From contig NZ_RHNO01000001.1 in NCBI RefSeq assembly GCF_003946265.1, positions 124,001 to 188,000 on the forward strand: 64,000 nt of DNA, written 5' to 3'. Both the position numbers and the translations under genes were made by a program. Under the pieces are notes generated by a model, which did no database searches, was not told the DNA's origin, and saw only the letters and a program-made list of their open reading frames with translations. Numbering within the stretch: the stretch's first letter is position 1; every line of letters starts with the position of its first letter. Shown piece by piece: positions 25,656-32,812 of this stretch. Source of the stretch: Levilactobacillus yonginensis. Lineage in GTDB: Bacteria; Bacillota; Bacilli; Lactobacillales; Lactobacillaceae.

Positions 25656-26540
25656 ATGAATACGAAGGACCTAGCCTATTTTAATCGGCTGATTCAAGAA
25701 AAAAACTTTTCGAAGGTGGCGCTGGATTTTGGCGTGACCCAACCAACAGTCACGATGGCTATCAAGCGGTTAGAGACGGCATTCAAAACGAAACTCGTAG
25801 TGCGTGACCGCGTACACAATAAATTAGACGTGACCGCCAGCGGGCAACAGCTAGCGGTTCACGCAGCCACAATTCTGGGGGAGCTAGACATTGCCCACCA
25901 AGAATTGGCCCACTTGGCGCAAGAACAAACGGTGCTGGGGTTACCACCAATTATTGAAAACTATTACTTTCCGAAGGTGGCGGCTCGGTTACAGGCACAG
26001 GGGATGCTCGAGAATATTCGGACACTAGAGGGCGGCTCAGTTTGGTTGCGCAACGCGTTAAAGGATGGTCAGGCGGATCTGGCCTTGCTGGGTTCTGCGG
26101 AACCGTTAGCCTATCAAACACTCTTGGCCGAGGAGTTTGACCGGCAACCGTTTAACATCTTTGTGTCGGTACATCACCCGCTGGCCAATCGCAAACGCAT
26201 CTACTTTAGTGAGTTAAAACAAGAAAAATTTGTCCTGTTCACCAGTAGTTTTGTTCACAACACGGCGTTTAATAAGTTAACGCGACGCAATCATTTCCGG
26301 CCGGACGTCGTGTTCCGCGCCAGCGATACGCACGTCATTATGAATCTGGTAGCGGAAAATGTCGGCGTTACTTTTCTAACCGATATCGTTGACCAACACC
26401 GCGATGACGTGGTGCGGTTGGAGTTGTTGGACGACGAACAGCCCGAGTTTATCACCAGTATCGTCTCGCGGACCTCCCACGTGTTAACGCCAGCCCAGGA
26501 AACGGTGCTGCGGATTATGCGGGAGACCTTGGAGGAATAG
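25656..26540 (+). CDS. mleR: LysR-family regulator of the malolactic genes
   Basis: A 294-residue LysR-type activator with an N-terminal winged helix (NFSKVALDFGVTQPTVTMAI, residues 17-36) and a substrate-binding domain of the periplasmic-binding-protein type from about residue 90. It is divergent from mleS across a 136-bp region with a strong palindrome, the standard MleR arrangement, so malate-dependent activation is inferred. Start ATG 25656; the upstream GAAGGTG site is modest. Length is typical. Confidence 0.9.
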   Translation: MNTKDLAYFNRLIQEKNFSKVALDFGVTQPTVTMAIKRLETAFKTKLVVRDRVHNKLDVTASGQQLAVHAATILGELDIAHQELAHLAQEQTVLGLPPIIENYYFPKVAARLQAQGMLENIRTLEGGSVWLRNALKDGQADLALLGSAEPLAYQTLLAEEFDRQPFNIFVSVHHPLANRKRIYFSELKQEKFVLFTSSFVHNTAFNKLTRRNHFRPDVVFRASDTHVIMNLVAENVGVTFLTDIVDQHRDDVVRLELLDDEQPEFITSIVSRTSHVLTPAQETVLRIMRETLEE

Positions 26541-26594
26541 ATAGGGTCGAGGGGAGCCTTAAGTGAAATTAACATGTTAGGTTCAATAACTAGC

Positions 26595-26627
26595 AAAGCC
26601 CCTGAGAATTATCTTCTCGGGGGCTTT
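26595..26627. terminator. Terminator between mleR and the convergent tetR gene
   Basis: AAAGCCCCTGAGAA pairs with TTCTCGGGGGCTTT around a five-base loop. Confidence 0.85.
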
Positions 26628-26641
26628 TACAATGGTATTTA

Positions 26642-27184
26642 TTAAATTCCTGGTGCAATTAAAGACCAAAGTCGTTCAAACCGGTCGGTATAATCGTCAT
26701 CAAACCAGACTTCTTTAAAATTGGGCAAGGCAAAGACGGCAAAGGCTGACAGAATGGCATTGGATTGTTCGTGGTGGGGGTCGTGGTAACCCATGATGGT
26801 GTCGATCTGGTTAGCAGCTTCCTGTAGAACTTGTTTGAGGGCCCGGGGGTCGTTGTCAATATAGGTCGTGTTGAGGGCAAACATGCTGGGGTTTTGCCGG
26901 TAGGCGTTTCGCTTGGCGTTGGCGAAGCCCCACAGCCAGTCGTGGAGCTGTTGTTGCCGGCTGGCAGTCTGGGAGACTGAAATTTTTGCAATGATATTTT
27001 GATGAAACCAGTCCTGGGCGACAGCCTGCCAGAGACCCTGCTTATCGTCAAAGTAGCGGTAAATGGTGGCATGAGTGATGTCTAAACTGTCTGCCACTTG
27101 AGTGAGAGAGACGGTCGCTGAATGCGTCTGGGTAATTAGTAGGCTAGCCGCGTCAATAATGGCTTCTCGAGTCGTTTTCGTCAT
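26642..27184 (-). CDS. TetR-family regulator
   Basis: A 180-residue repressor. The N-terminal helix-turn-helix reads VSLTQVADSLDITHATIYRY (residues about 25-44), followed by a Trp-rich helical ligand domain. GGAGCC precedes ATG 27184. It is divergent from a quinone-oxidoreductase-like gene 141 bp away, with AT-rich DNA between them, so it probably represses that gene and itself. Ligand unknown. Confidence 0.85.
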   Translation of the reverse strand: MTKTTREAIIDAASLLITQTHSATVSLTQVADSLDITHATIYRYFDDKQGLWQAVAQDWFHQNIIAKISVSQTASRQQQLHDWLWGFANAKRNAYRQNPSMFALNTTYIDNDPRALKQVLQEAANQIDTIMGYHDPHHEQSNAILSAFAVFALPNFKEVWFDDDYTDRFERLWSLIAPGI

Positions 27185-27325
27185 GAGTCAGGGCTCCTTA
27201 TCTGTTTTTCTGTAGTGTAACATGAAATGGCTAAAAGTAACAATAATTGAATTTTGTAATTTATCTGGTATACTAGCTTTAATAAATGACAGACAAAAAA
27301 ACGTTACTTTGAAGGAGACTGACCA

Positions 27326-28330
27326 ATGAAAGCTGCCCAATTAACCACCTATGCGAAAGATTTTCAGCTGACCGTCACCACGTTACCCGTTCCAGAAATT
27401 GCTGCCGGTGAGGTGCTAGTCAAAGTGAAGGCTGCCGCCGTTAACCCCTTGGATCAGTTGATTGGTTCAGGAAGCTTACGGGTGTTGTACGGGTATGCCC
27501 GTCCCGTAACGATGGGCAACGAGATTGCTGGGACAGTTGAGCGGTTAGGTTCAGCCGTGACCGATTTTCAGGTTGGAGATGCGGTCTACGCCCGGTTGGT
27601 GATTGCTAAGCTAGGTGGCTTCGCTGAGTACGTGGCGGTTCCTGCGCGTGCATTGGCGGCGATGCCCGGTGGTTTGAGCTTTGATCAGGCCGTGGCAGTG
27701 CCACTGACTGGATTAACGGCGTATCAAGCACTGCACGAAAAGCTGAATTTAGCTGTTGGTGCGACTGTCTTTATCCCTGGTGGTTCGGGGTCCTTTGGTC
27801 AATTGGCGATTCCGTTAGCTAAGGCGGCGGGGTTAAAAGTCATCGTTAGTGGCAATGCCCGCTCCAAGCAGGCCTGCCTAGACTTAGGTGCCGACCGTTA
27901 CTTGGATTATCGTGAGGAAGATTACTGGGAAGTCTTACACGATGTGGATGCGGTGATTGATACGTTGGGGGCGCAAGAAATCCCTCACGAATTGGCCATC
28001 CTGAAGCGTGGCGGTCAATTGCTTTCATTGAAGGCGGGACCAAACAAATTATTTGGCCAAACGGGCGGTTTCCGTTGGTGGCAACGGGTGCTCGTTTCAC
28101 TGGCCGGCTTGAAGATGGACCGGATGGCCCAGAAACAGGGCGTTACGTATCAATTTCTCTTTGTACGGCCGGATGGTCAACAGCTAGAGACTGTGACCAA
28201 GCTAGTTGAACAACTTAACATCGTTCCAGCCGTGGACAGTCAGGTGTACGGGTTGGACGATGTGAATGCTGCGGTTCAGGCAATGAGAACCGGTAAGCAC
28301 CGCGGGAAAGTCATTTTGCGGCTCGATTAG
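27326..28330 (+). CDS. NADP-dependent quinone oxidoreductase-like MDR protein
   Basis: A 334-residue medium-chain dehydrogenase of the zinc-free quinone reductase type. AAVNPLDQLIGSG, MGNEIAGTVERLG and VPLTGLTAYQAL are family blocks, and the nucleotide loop is IPGGSGSFGQLAIPLA (residues about 150-165). The usual zinc ligands are absent. It probably reduces quinones or enals with NADPH. GAAGGAG precedes the ATG. Divergent from a TetR regulator, a common detoxification pairing. Confidence 0.88.
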   Translation: MKAAQLTTYAKDFQLTVTTLPVPEIAAGEVLVKVKAAAVNPLDQLIGSGSLRVLYGYARPVTMGNEIAGTVERLGSAVTDFQVGDAVYARLVIAKLGGFAEYVAVPARALAAMPGGLSFDQAVAVPLTGLTAYQALHEKLNLAVGATVFIPGGSGSFGQLAIPLAKAAGLKVIVSGNARSKQACLDLGADRYLDYREEDYWEVLHDVDAVIDTLGAQEIPHELAILKRGGQLLSLKAGPNKLFGQTGGFRWWQRVLVSLAGLKMDRMAQKQGVTYQFLFVRPDGQQLETVTKLVEQLNIVPAVDSQVYGLDDVNAAVQAMRTGKHRGKVILRLD

Positions 28331-28426
28331 GTTTTACGGAAATCCATAATTTTGGTATGCTAGCAGAAGTCGTTTTAAAATTTTAGCCTCACCCATGTTG
28401 CGAGGTTTGAAGGAAAGTGAACCGCT

Positions 28427-29044
28427 GTGCTAGCCATGTATTTACGGGGCTTACTCTTAAGTATTGCCCTGGTGTCGTCTATCGGCATGCAAAATTTATT
28501 TCTGTTTAACAATGCCATTAATCAAAAATTATCGCGCGCGTGGCCGGTGACTATCATGATCTGGATTGCCGACACAGCACTGACGCTGGCGGCTTTCTTC
28601 GGGATGGGGGCCATCATTAGCTCCCATGAACTATTTAAATTAATTATCATGTTCTTGGGTGGTGTGTTAGTTATCTGGATTGGGTTTGGTATCTTGCGGT
28701 CGGCTGCGAGTTTCAAACTAGAGAGTGCTAATACGCCGTTACCCATGAAAAAGTCGTTGGTGAACGCTTGGGTCGTTACCTGGGCCAATCCCCAGGCGCT
28801 GATCGATACCAGCTTGATGTTTGGGGCCTTACGGGGGTCGCTGACTGATAGCCAGGTGACGCCATTTATTACGGGAGTTATTTCCGCGACCGGTATCTGG
28901 TTCTTTGGCATCACGCTGTTACTAGGACTGCTCAAGGAACGGTTGCCGCAGAAATTCTTGTTGTGGGTGAACATTCTGTCGGGGGTCGTCGTGATGGGCT
29001 ACGGCTGTTATCTGTTGTGGCAGGCGGTTATGATGGTTATCTAA
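28427..29044 (+). CDS. LysE/ArgO-family amino-acid exporter
   Basis: A 205-residue protein with six hydrophobic segments of the LysE family, which exports basic amino acids or related compounds. Typical blocks are SIGMQNLFLFNNAI at the N-terminus and WANPQALIDTSLMFGA in the middle. GTG 28427 follows AAGGAAAG; an in-frame ATG at 28436 is an alternative. The substrate is not defined. It ends before a strong terminator. Confidence 0.87.
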   Translation: MLAMYLRGLLLSIALVSSIGMQNLFLFNNAINQKLSRAWPVTIMIWIADTALTLAAFFGMGAIISSHELFKLIIMFLGGVLVIWIGFGILRSAASFKLESANTPLPMKKSLVNAWVVTWANPQALIDTSLMFGALRGSLTDSQVTPFITGVISATGIWFFGITLLLGLLKERLPQKFLLWVNILSGVVVMGYGCYLLWQAVMMVI

Positions 29045-29104
29045 TTTAAAAGCAAGTTTTGCATTTTAGGTGATTGATATTAGGCTAAACGAGTCTAAAT
29101 ACAA

Positions 29105-29148
29105 AAAGAAGTGGTGGTCGTGGATATTTCCATGGCCGCCACTTCTTT
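29105..29148. terminator. Bidirectional terminator
   Basis: AAAGAAGTGGTGGTCGTGG pairs with CCATGGCCGCCACTTCTTT. It separates convergent lysE-type and LURP-one genes. Confidence 0.85.
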
Positions 29149-29163
29149 TGTTGGTTCACCAAC

Positions 29164-29664
29164 TTAGTTACTGCCACCACTACTAGCGGCGGCAGCCGCC
29201 ATTCGCTTGACGTAGTCGATGGCAATGACTAGGCCCACGAGTAAAAGTTCCTGGTCATCGTCGATGATGGTGATTTCATACTTGTCGCCAACACTGAACC
29301 AACGTTTGGTCACGCGACCCACGACGGTGCCTTGCCGGGATACGTCAAAATTCATATCCCAAAAGTCACCGGTAACGGTGAGACCAGCGGCCGTCAGCTC
29401 ATAGCGCGGCTTCAGTAGCGTCAGACTTTTTTGAATAGTTGCTACCTGCTGGCCGCCAATTTCCAAGAAAAATTTGGGTAGCCAACTAAGTGGTTTCTTG
29501 GTAACACTGGCTACGACACGTTCGTTACGGTCGAGAATGTCAAAGTGTTTGGGAATTTGAAAGACGCTGCCGACGACTTGGTACACGGGTTGCTCACGTT
29601 CGTTGAGGACTGAAAACTTTTCTCGTAGCGAGAAGACTCGTTGATTTAAGTACAGTTTGTGCAT
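29164..29664 (-). CDS. LURP-one-related (YxjI-type) family protein
   Basis: A 166-residue protein of the LOR family, a Tubby-like beta-barrel found in plants and bacteria, possibly binding phosphoinositides or other lipids; bacterial roles are unclear. The start MHKLYLNQRVFSLREKFSVL and the repeated strand pattern (FDILDRNERVVASVTKK, FDVSRQGTVVGRVTKRW) fit the family well. A Ser/Gly-rich tail ends it. GGAGG precedes the ATG. Probably cytoplasmic; a single-gene transcript. Confidence 0.8.
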   Translation of the reverse strand: MHKLYLNQRVFSLREKFSVLNEREQPVYQVVGSVFQIPKHFDILDRNERVVASVTKKPLSWLPKFFLEIGGQQVATIQKSLTLLKPRYELTAAGLTVTGDFWDMNFDVSRQGTVVGRVTKRWFSVGDKYEITIIDDDQELLLVGLVIAIDYVKRMAAAAASSGGSN

Positions 29665-29765
29665 GGGTATTACCTCCAGGGTTCATGGGATTGGGTAGTT
29701 GTTAAGTGACATAAATAGGCAGTCCGGCATCGCTGTTGGCGACACATGACTGCCTAACTGAAGTC

Positions 29766-30461
29766 TTATTTTTCACGTGGTCGAAAGGGAATGACGTTAT
29801 CTTTGCGTTGTCCCTGTTGCATTTCAGCGAAGACTTCATTGATAAATCGGTCGAACTCTTCCTGTGAATCAGGAGCGTCTAAGTCGAGATCGTCAAATTC
29901 ACTGGTTTTATAGATTTGATGAGACTTAGCGTATTGGACGATTTGATCCAATGCCGTCTGATTGGTTTGATAGGCGTAGAGAATGTGGGTGAGTTCAAGA
30001 TCATCAATGTACTCTTGCAGACTGTCCGCATTCACGTCATTTTTAACTGATTTGAACTCGTCGTTGGGGACCAGCGAAATGTTGCGGTTGACCAGGGTGA
30101 GGTAGGTGACCTCGCCCACGCTCTCAACTTCTCGCAAGTCGGCTAGCTTGATGACGAGGGTGTTGCGCTGGTCGCTCGCAATATTTTTCACCATTAGTTT
30201 GACGGTGGCTGACGGTTTCAGCAGGTGGGGCCCCTGGTCCTCATCACTGTGGGCATCAACGTCGGCTAGTGTCATTTTTAAAAAGGCAGCTCGGTCTGCT
30301 CGCGATAGGTGCAGTTTCTCCTGCATCGTTTGGATGACCAAGGCCAGGATGGCGCTGTAGGCTTCGGGGTCGGCGTAGGTGTCGGCTGCCGGCGTGACGT
30401 CGAGCCAGGCCCCGTCGTCGTCATCTAGGCCAGCTTGAAACAATAGGCGATCGTTCTTCAT
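29766..30461 (-). CDS. Hypothetical 231-residue acidic protein
   Basis: Not recognised. A cytoplasmic-looking, acidic protein with no membrane segment or Cys. It starts MKNDRLLFQAGLDDDDGAWL and ends with a basic FRPREK tail. The middle (VKLMVKNIASDQRNTLVIKL) is strand-rich, and the C-terminal third is helical with many Asp/Glu. GGGAGG precedes the ATG, and its coding quality looks normal. It is flanked by LURP-one and CadD genes on the same strand, but with gaps over 100 bp, so no firm operon. Confidence 0.7.
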   Translation of the reverse strand: MKNDRLLFQAGLDDDDGAWLDVTPAADTYADPEAYSAILALVIQTMQEKLHLSRADRAAFLKMTLADVDAHSDEDQGPHLLKPSATVKLMVKNIASDQRNTLVIKLADLREVESVGEVTYLTLVNRNISLVPNDEFKSVKNDVNADSLQEYIDDLELTHILYAYQTNQTALDQIVQYAKSHQIYKTSEFDDLDLDAPDSQEEFDRFINEVFAEMQQGQRKDNVIPFRPREK

Positions 30462-30557
30462 GATTTCCCTCCCAAATGAGTACTCGTGGCCTCATTATAC
30501 CGTTAAGGGGCGCAAGTTCATAGGTGAAAATGTAATCGCTGTCAGATATTTTTCGAG

Positions 30558-30573
30558 TGTTTCACATGAAACA
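30558..30573. promoter_or_regulatory. parS-like 16-mer, second copy
   Basis: TGTTTCACATGAAACA is the exact reverse complement of the site at 1611-1626 and one base from the parS consensus. It abuts the stop codon of the cadD-like gene. Confidence 0.5.
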
Positions 30574-31158
30574 TTAAAGGAGAATTGCCAAGCCGACAAT
30601 GATAAATAGAATCGGTGAGAGCCAGGCGCCGAAACGGGCAAAGAAATAGCTAGCTGGTGCCGATTTGGCTAGGTAATAGCTGATGGTCAACCAGCCACCA
30701 ATCATGACTAGAAAGATTAGACTGACTGCCCCAAATGCTGGCAAGGTGAGCTTACTAAAGTAGGGGATGTAGATGCTGAGATTGTCCCCGCCGTTGCCGA
30801 CGGTCAATGACCAGACGATGGGTAGGCTGACGGCACGGGTCAACAGGGACTTTAGCCCGCCGGTGTCACGGTGTCGTAGCCAATTTCGGAGGCCCATGGT
30901 TCCCAGTAGTAGGGGAATCAGCCCTAACCAGCGCGTCCAGTGAACCACGTTAAAATGTACGACCCCGCGACTGATGACCCAGGCTACCAGCATGAGGGTG
31001 ATGATGCCTAGGTACTGGCCAATGATTACGGAGCGGCGTTGTTGGGGCGTCTTGGCGGCTAGCCAGAGTAATAGGAGTACGATTAAGTCATCGGTGTCTG
31101 TGACGAAGAAAATTCCGATGGCGGTGAAGATAAACGATAGTGACATGCGCCAATCCAT
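30574..31158 (-). CDS. CadD-family cadmium/quaternary-ammonium resistance transporter
   Basis: A 194-residue membrane protein with about five to six hydrophobic segments. TDTDDLIVLLLLW near residue 20 and VGNGGDNLSIYIPYF near residue 120 are the family's signature Asp/Asn motifs. CadD proteins export Cd2+ and possibly other cations. The start MDWRMSLSF follows AAGGATGG. No accessory regulator (CadX/CadC) is nearby, so the real substrate is open. Confidence 0.85.
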   Translation of the reverse strand: MDWRMSLSFIFTAIGIFFVTDTDDLIVLLLLWLAAKTPQQRRSVIIGQYLGIITLMLVAWVISRGVVHFNVVHWTRWLGLIPLLLGTMGLRNWLRHRDTGGLKSLLTRAVSLPIVWSLTVGNGGDNLSIYIPYFSKLTLPAFGAVSLIFLVMIGGWLTISYYLAKSAPASYFFARFGAWLSPILFIIVGLAILL

Positions 31159-31216
31159 CCTTCTCTAGAGGGTATGTTCTATCATACACTAATTATTAGT
31201 GTCGTGGATGAGAACT

Positions 31217-31410
31217 GGCCGCCTCCGGCCGCCAGGGAGGGTGCCCGCTGTGGGGACTGCCTCCGGCCTGAGGAGCGGTCCTCCGGCGCGACTTGAAACC
31301 ACGCAAAACCCGCGTGTTTTCAAGCTCGTCCCGTGGCCTAGACTCGGTCAGCCCACCGAGTTAACGCCACCGACACAGCAGGCCCCCTCCCTGGCGACCT
31401 CCGGCTACGG
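31217..31410 (+). repeat. Structured dispersed element, copy B1
   Basis: Closing stem GCCAGGGAGGG...GCTGTG with CACAGC...CCCTCCCTGGC. Hairpins inside: GCC.GAGGA / TCCTC.GGC around loop GCGG; CTTGAAAC.ACGC / GCGT.GTTTTCAAG; ACTCGGT / ACCGAGT with loop CAGCCC. TAACGCCACCGACACAG follows. A near-identical copy starts 285 bp later. It contains no credible gene. Confidence 0.85.
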
Positions 31411-31500
31411 TGGAGAGAGAAGATTCTGCCGGTGGGTTGTGTACGATGGAAAAGAGAAAGTATGTTGTCTGGTAGAAGATAATTCAGACGGATAATTTGT

Positions 31501-31697
31501 TGGCCGCCTCTAGTAGCCAGGGAGGGTGCTAGCTGTGGGGACTGCCTCCGGCCTGAGGAGCGGTCCTCAGGCGCGACTTGAAACCACGCAAAACCCGCGT
31601 GTTTCCAAGCTCGTCCCGTGGTCTAGACTCGGACAGCCCACCGAGTTAACGCCACCGACACAGCAGGCCCCCTCCCTGGCGACTTTCGGCTACGGTG
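31501..31697 (+). repeat. Structured dispersed element, copy B2
   Basis: Close tandem relative of copy B1 (period 285 bp). Differences keep pairing: the first hairpin is GCCTGAGGA / TCCTCAGGC, now perfect where B1 has one mismatch. The closing stem, second hairpin and third hairpin are as in B1 with a few base changes. Confidence 0.85.
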
Positions 31698-31927
31698 GTG
31701 GGCGAGTTTCTGCTGGTGGTTTGTGTACAAGTAGATAGACTGAAGCTTTGATATGGAATTGTCGTTAATCTGGTAGGGAATGAGAGACTCATATTGGCTT
31801 TACTTCCGCTTGTTAGAAACGAAAATGTGGTCCAGATGTTTTAGAGATAAGTCGGAGACTGAGAAAATTTGAAATTTCTCACGAAGACTGAGAAGCTTGT
31901 GGCCGAGATGGTCAATCTAAGCCGGAG

Positions 31928-32072
31928 GCGGACGGGGGTGGGGCAGCTGTGAGAATTGTGTTGGCACACAATGGGCGACTTTTAAGACACGGGGGGTTCG
32001 TGGCTTAAAATCGAGCGAGAAGCCCGTTTCTCAGGCTGAAGCGTCCCCACAGCAGGCCCCACCCCCGTTCGC
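31928..32072 (+). repeat. Structured dispersed element, copy D
   Basis: A diverged copy. Closing stem GACGGGGGTGGGGC...GCTGTG / CACAGC...GGCCCCACCCCCGTT. The first hairpin is TTGTGT / ACACAA, the second TTTTAAG.CAC / GTG.CTTAAAA, the third GAGAA / TTCTC with GCCC in the loop. The stem sequences differ from B1/B2 almost completely but stay paired. Confidence 0.75.
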
Positions 32073-32094
32073 TGGAGTGCGCCAATTTAGAATA

Positions 32095-32127
32095 AAAAAC
32101 ACGCATCCCAGTTAACTGAGATGCGTG
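32095..32127 (-). terminator. Terminator after the gtrA-like gene
   Basis: CACGCATC...AG pairs with CT...GATGCGTG around TTAA, with an A-run on the left that gives a T-tail on the minus strand. Confidence 0.8.
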
Positions 32128-32146
32128 CGAATTTAGTTGGTTTACT

Positions 32147-32656
32147 TTAATCAGCAGGGGCCGGTTGGTTCTTGAAGACTAACTTCTTGGAAACGAAGAA
32201 GTTCAGAACTAACGCGATGATGTGGCCAATGACCTTCGTGATGGTCTTGTTGGCACCAATTACGGAAATTCCTAACCATAACAGTAGCGTTTCAATCAAG
32301 AAGGTAATGACACGGGTCATGTAGAACGTTCCCATTTCCTTCATTGGCTTGTCTGACTTGTGTTTGAACACAAATTGACGATCCAACCAGAAGGAAACTT
32401 GAACACTGATCAGCCAGTCAATGAAGTTAGCCAATTGATATTCGATACCCATTGTGTGGTAGAACAGGTAGAACAAAGTGATGTTGATAACCACTGAGAC
32501 TGCACCGAATAAGAGGTAACGGGAAATTTGACCTTGAACTTTGTCTTCGACCTTTTTGAGCTCGGCGGCGTGTTCATTTTCCGTTTCGGTTAACTCAGCT
32601 TCGTATTCCGACTCGGTGGTCGGATATTCATGATGACGTAATGGGGCCATAATCAA
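32147..32656 (-). CDS. GtrA-family membrane protein
   Basis: A 169-residue protein. A charged N-terminus of about 45 residues rich in Glu precedes four hydrophobic segments of the GtrA/DPMS-like family, thought to flip or hold polyprenyl-linked sugars for wall glycosylation. The pattern SRYLLFGAVSVVINITLFYL and DRQFVFKHK is characteristic. Start is TTG 32656 or ATG 32650; the AAAGG site fits the first better. No glycosyltransferase partner is adjacent. Confidence 0.85.
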   Translation of the reverse strand: MIMAPLRHHEYPTTESEYEAELTETENEHAAELKKVEDKVQGQISRYLLFGAVSVVINITLFYLFYHTMGIEYQLANFIDWLISVQVSFWLDRQFVFKHKSDKPMKEMGTFYMTRVITFLIETLLLWLGISVIGANKTITKVIGHIIALVLNFFVSKKLVFKNQPAPAD

Positions 32657-32812
32657 TAAGAACCTTTCCGTAACGTTTTTTTAGCTGGGTCAACCGGCCG
32701 AGAAGCTTTCATCGGTTCACCTGAGTCATGAAAACGTGTAATTAAGACGCTATCCTAATTATAACGTTTCTCACTCTCAGTGCAATGGAACTTATCCGTC
32801 AATTCGACTGAA

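Noticed and set aside
31217-31697. Possible CRISPR-like direct repeat
   Set aside because: Only two long units (about 195 bp, period 285 bp) with internal hairpins; no short regular repeats, spacers or cas genes.
31199-31738. Two plus-strand frames of 98 and 70 residues with repeated sequence
   Set aside because: They are the coding shadow of the tandem structured elements B1 and B2; there is no ribosome site, and the composition follows the hairpins.
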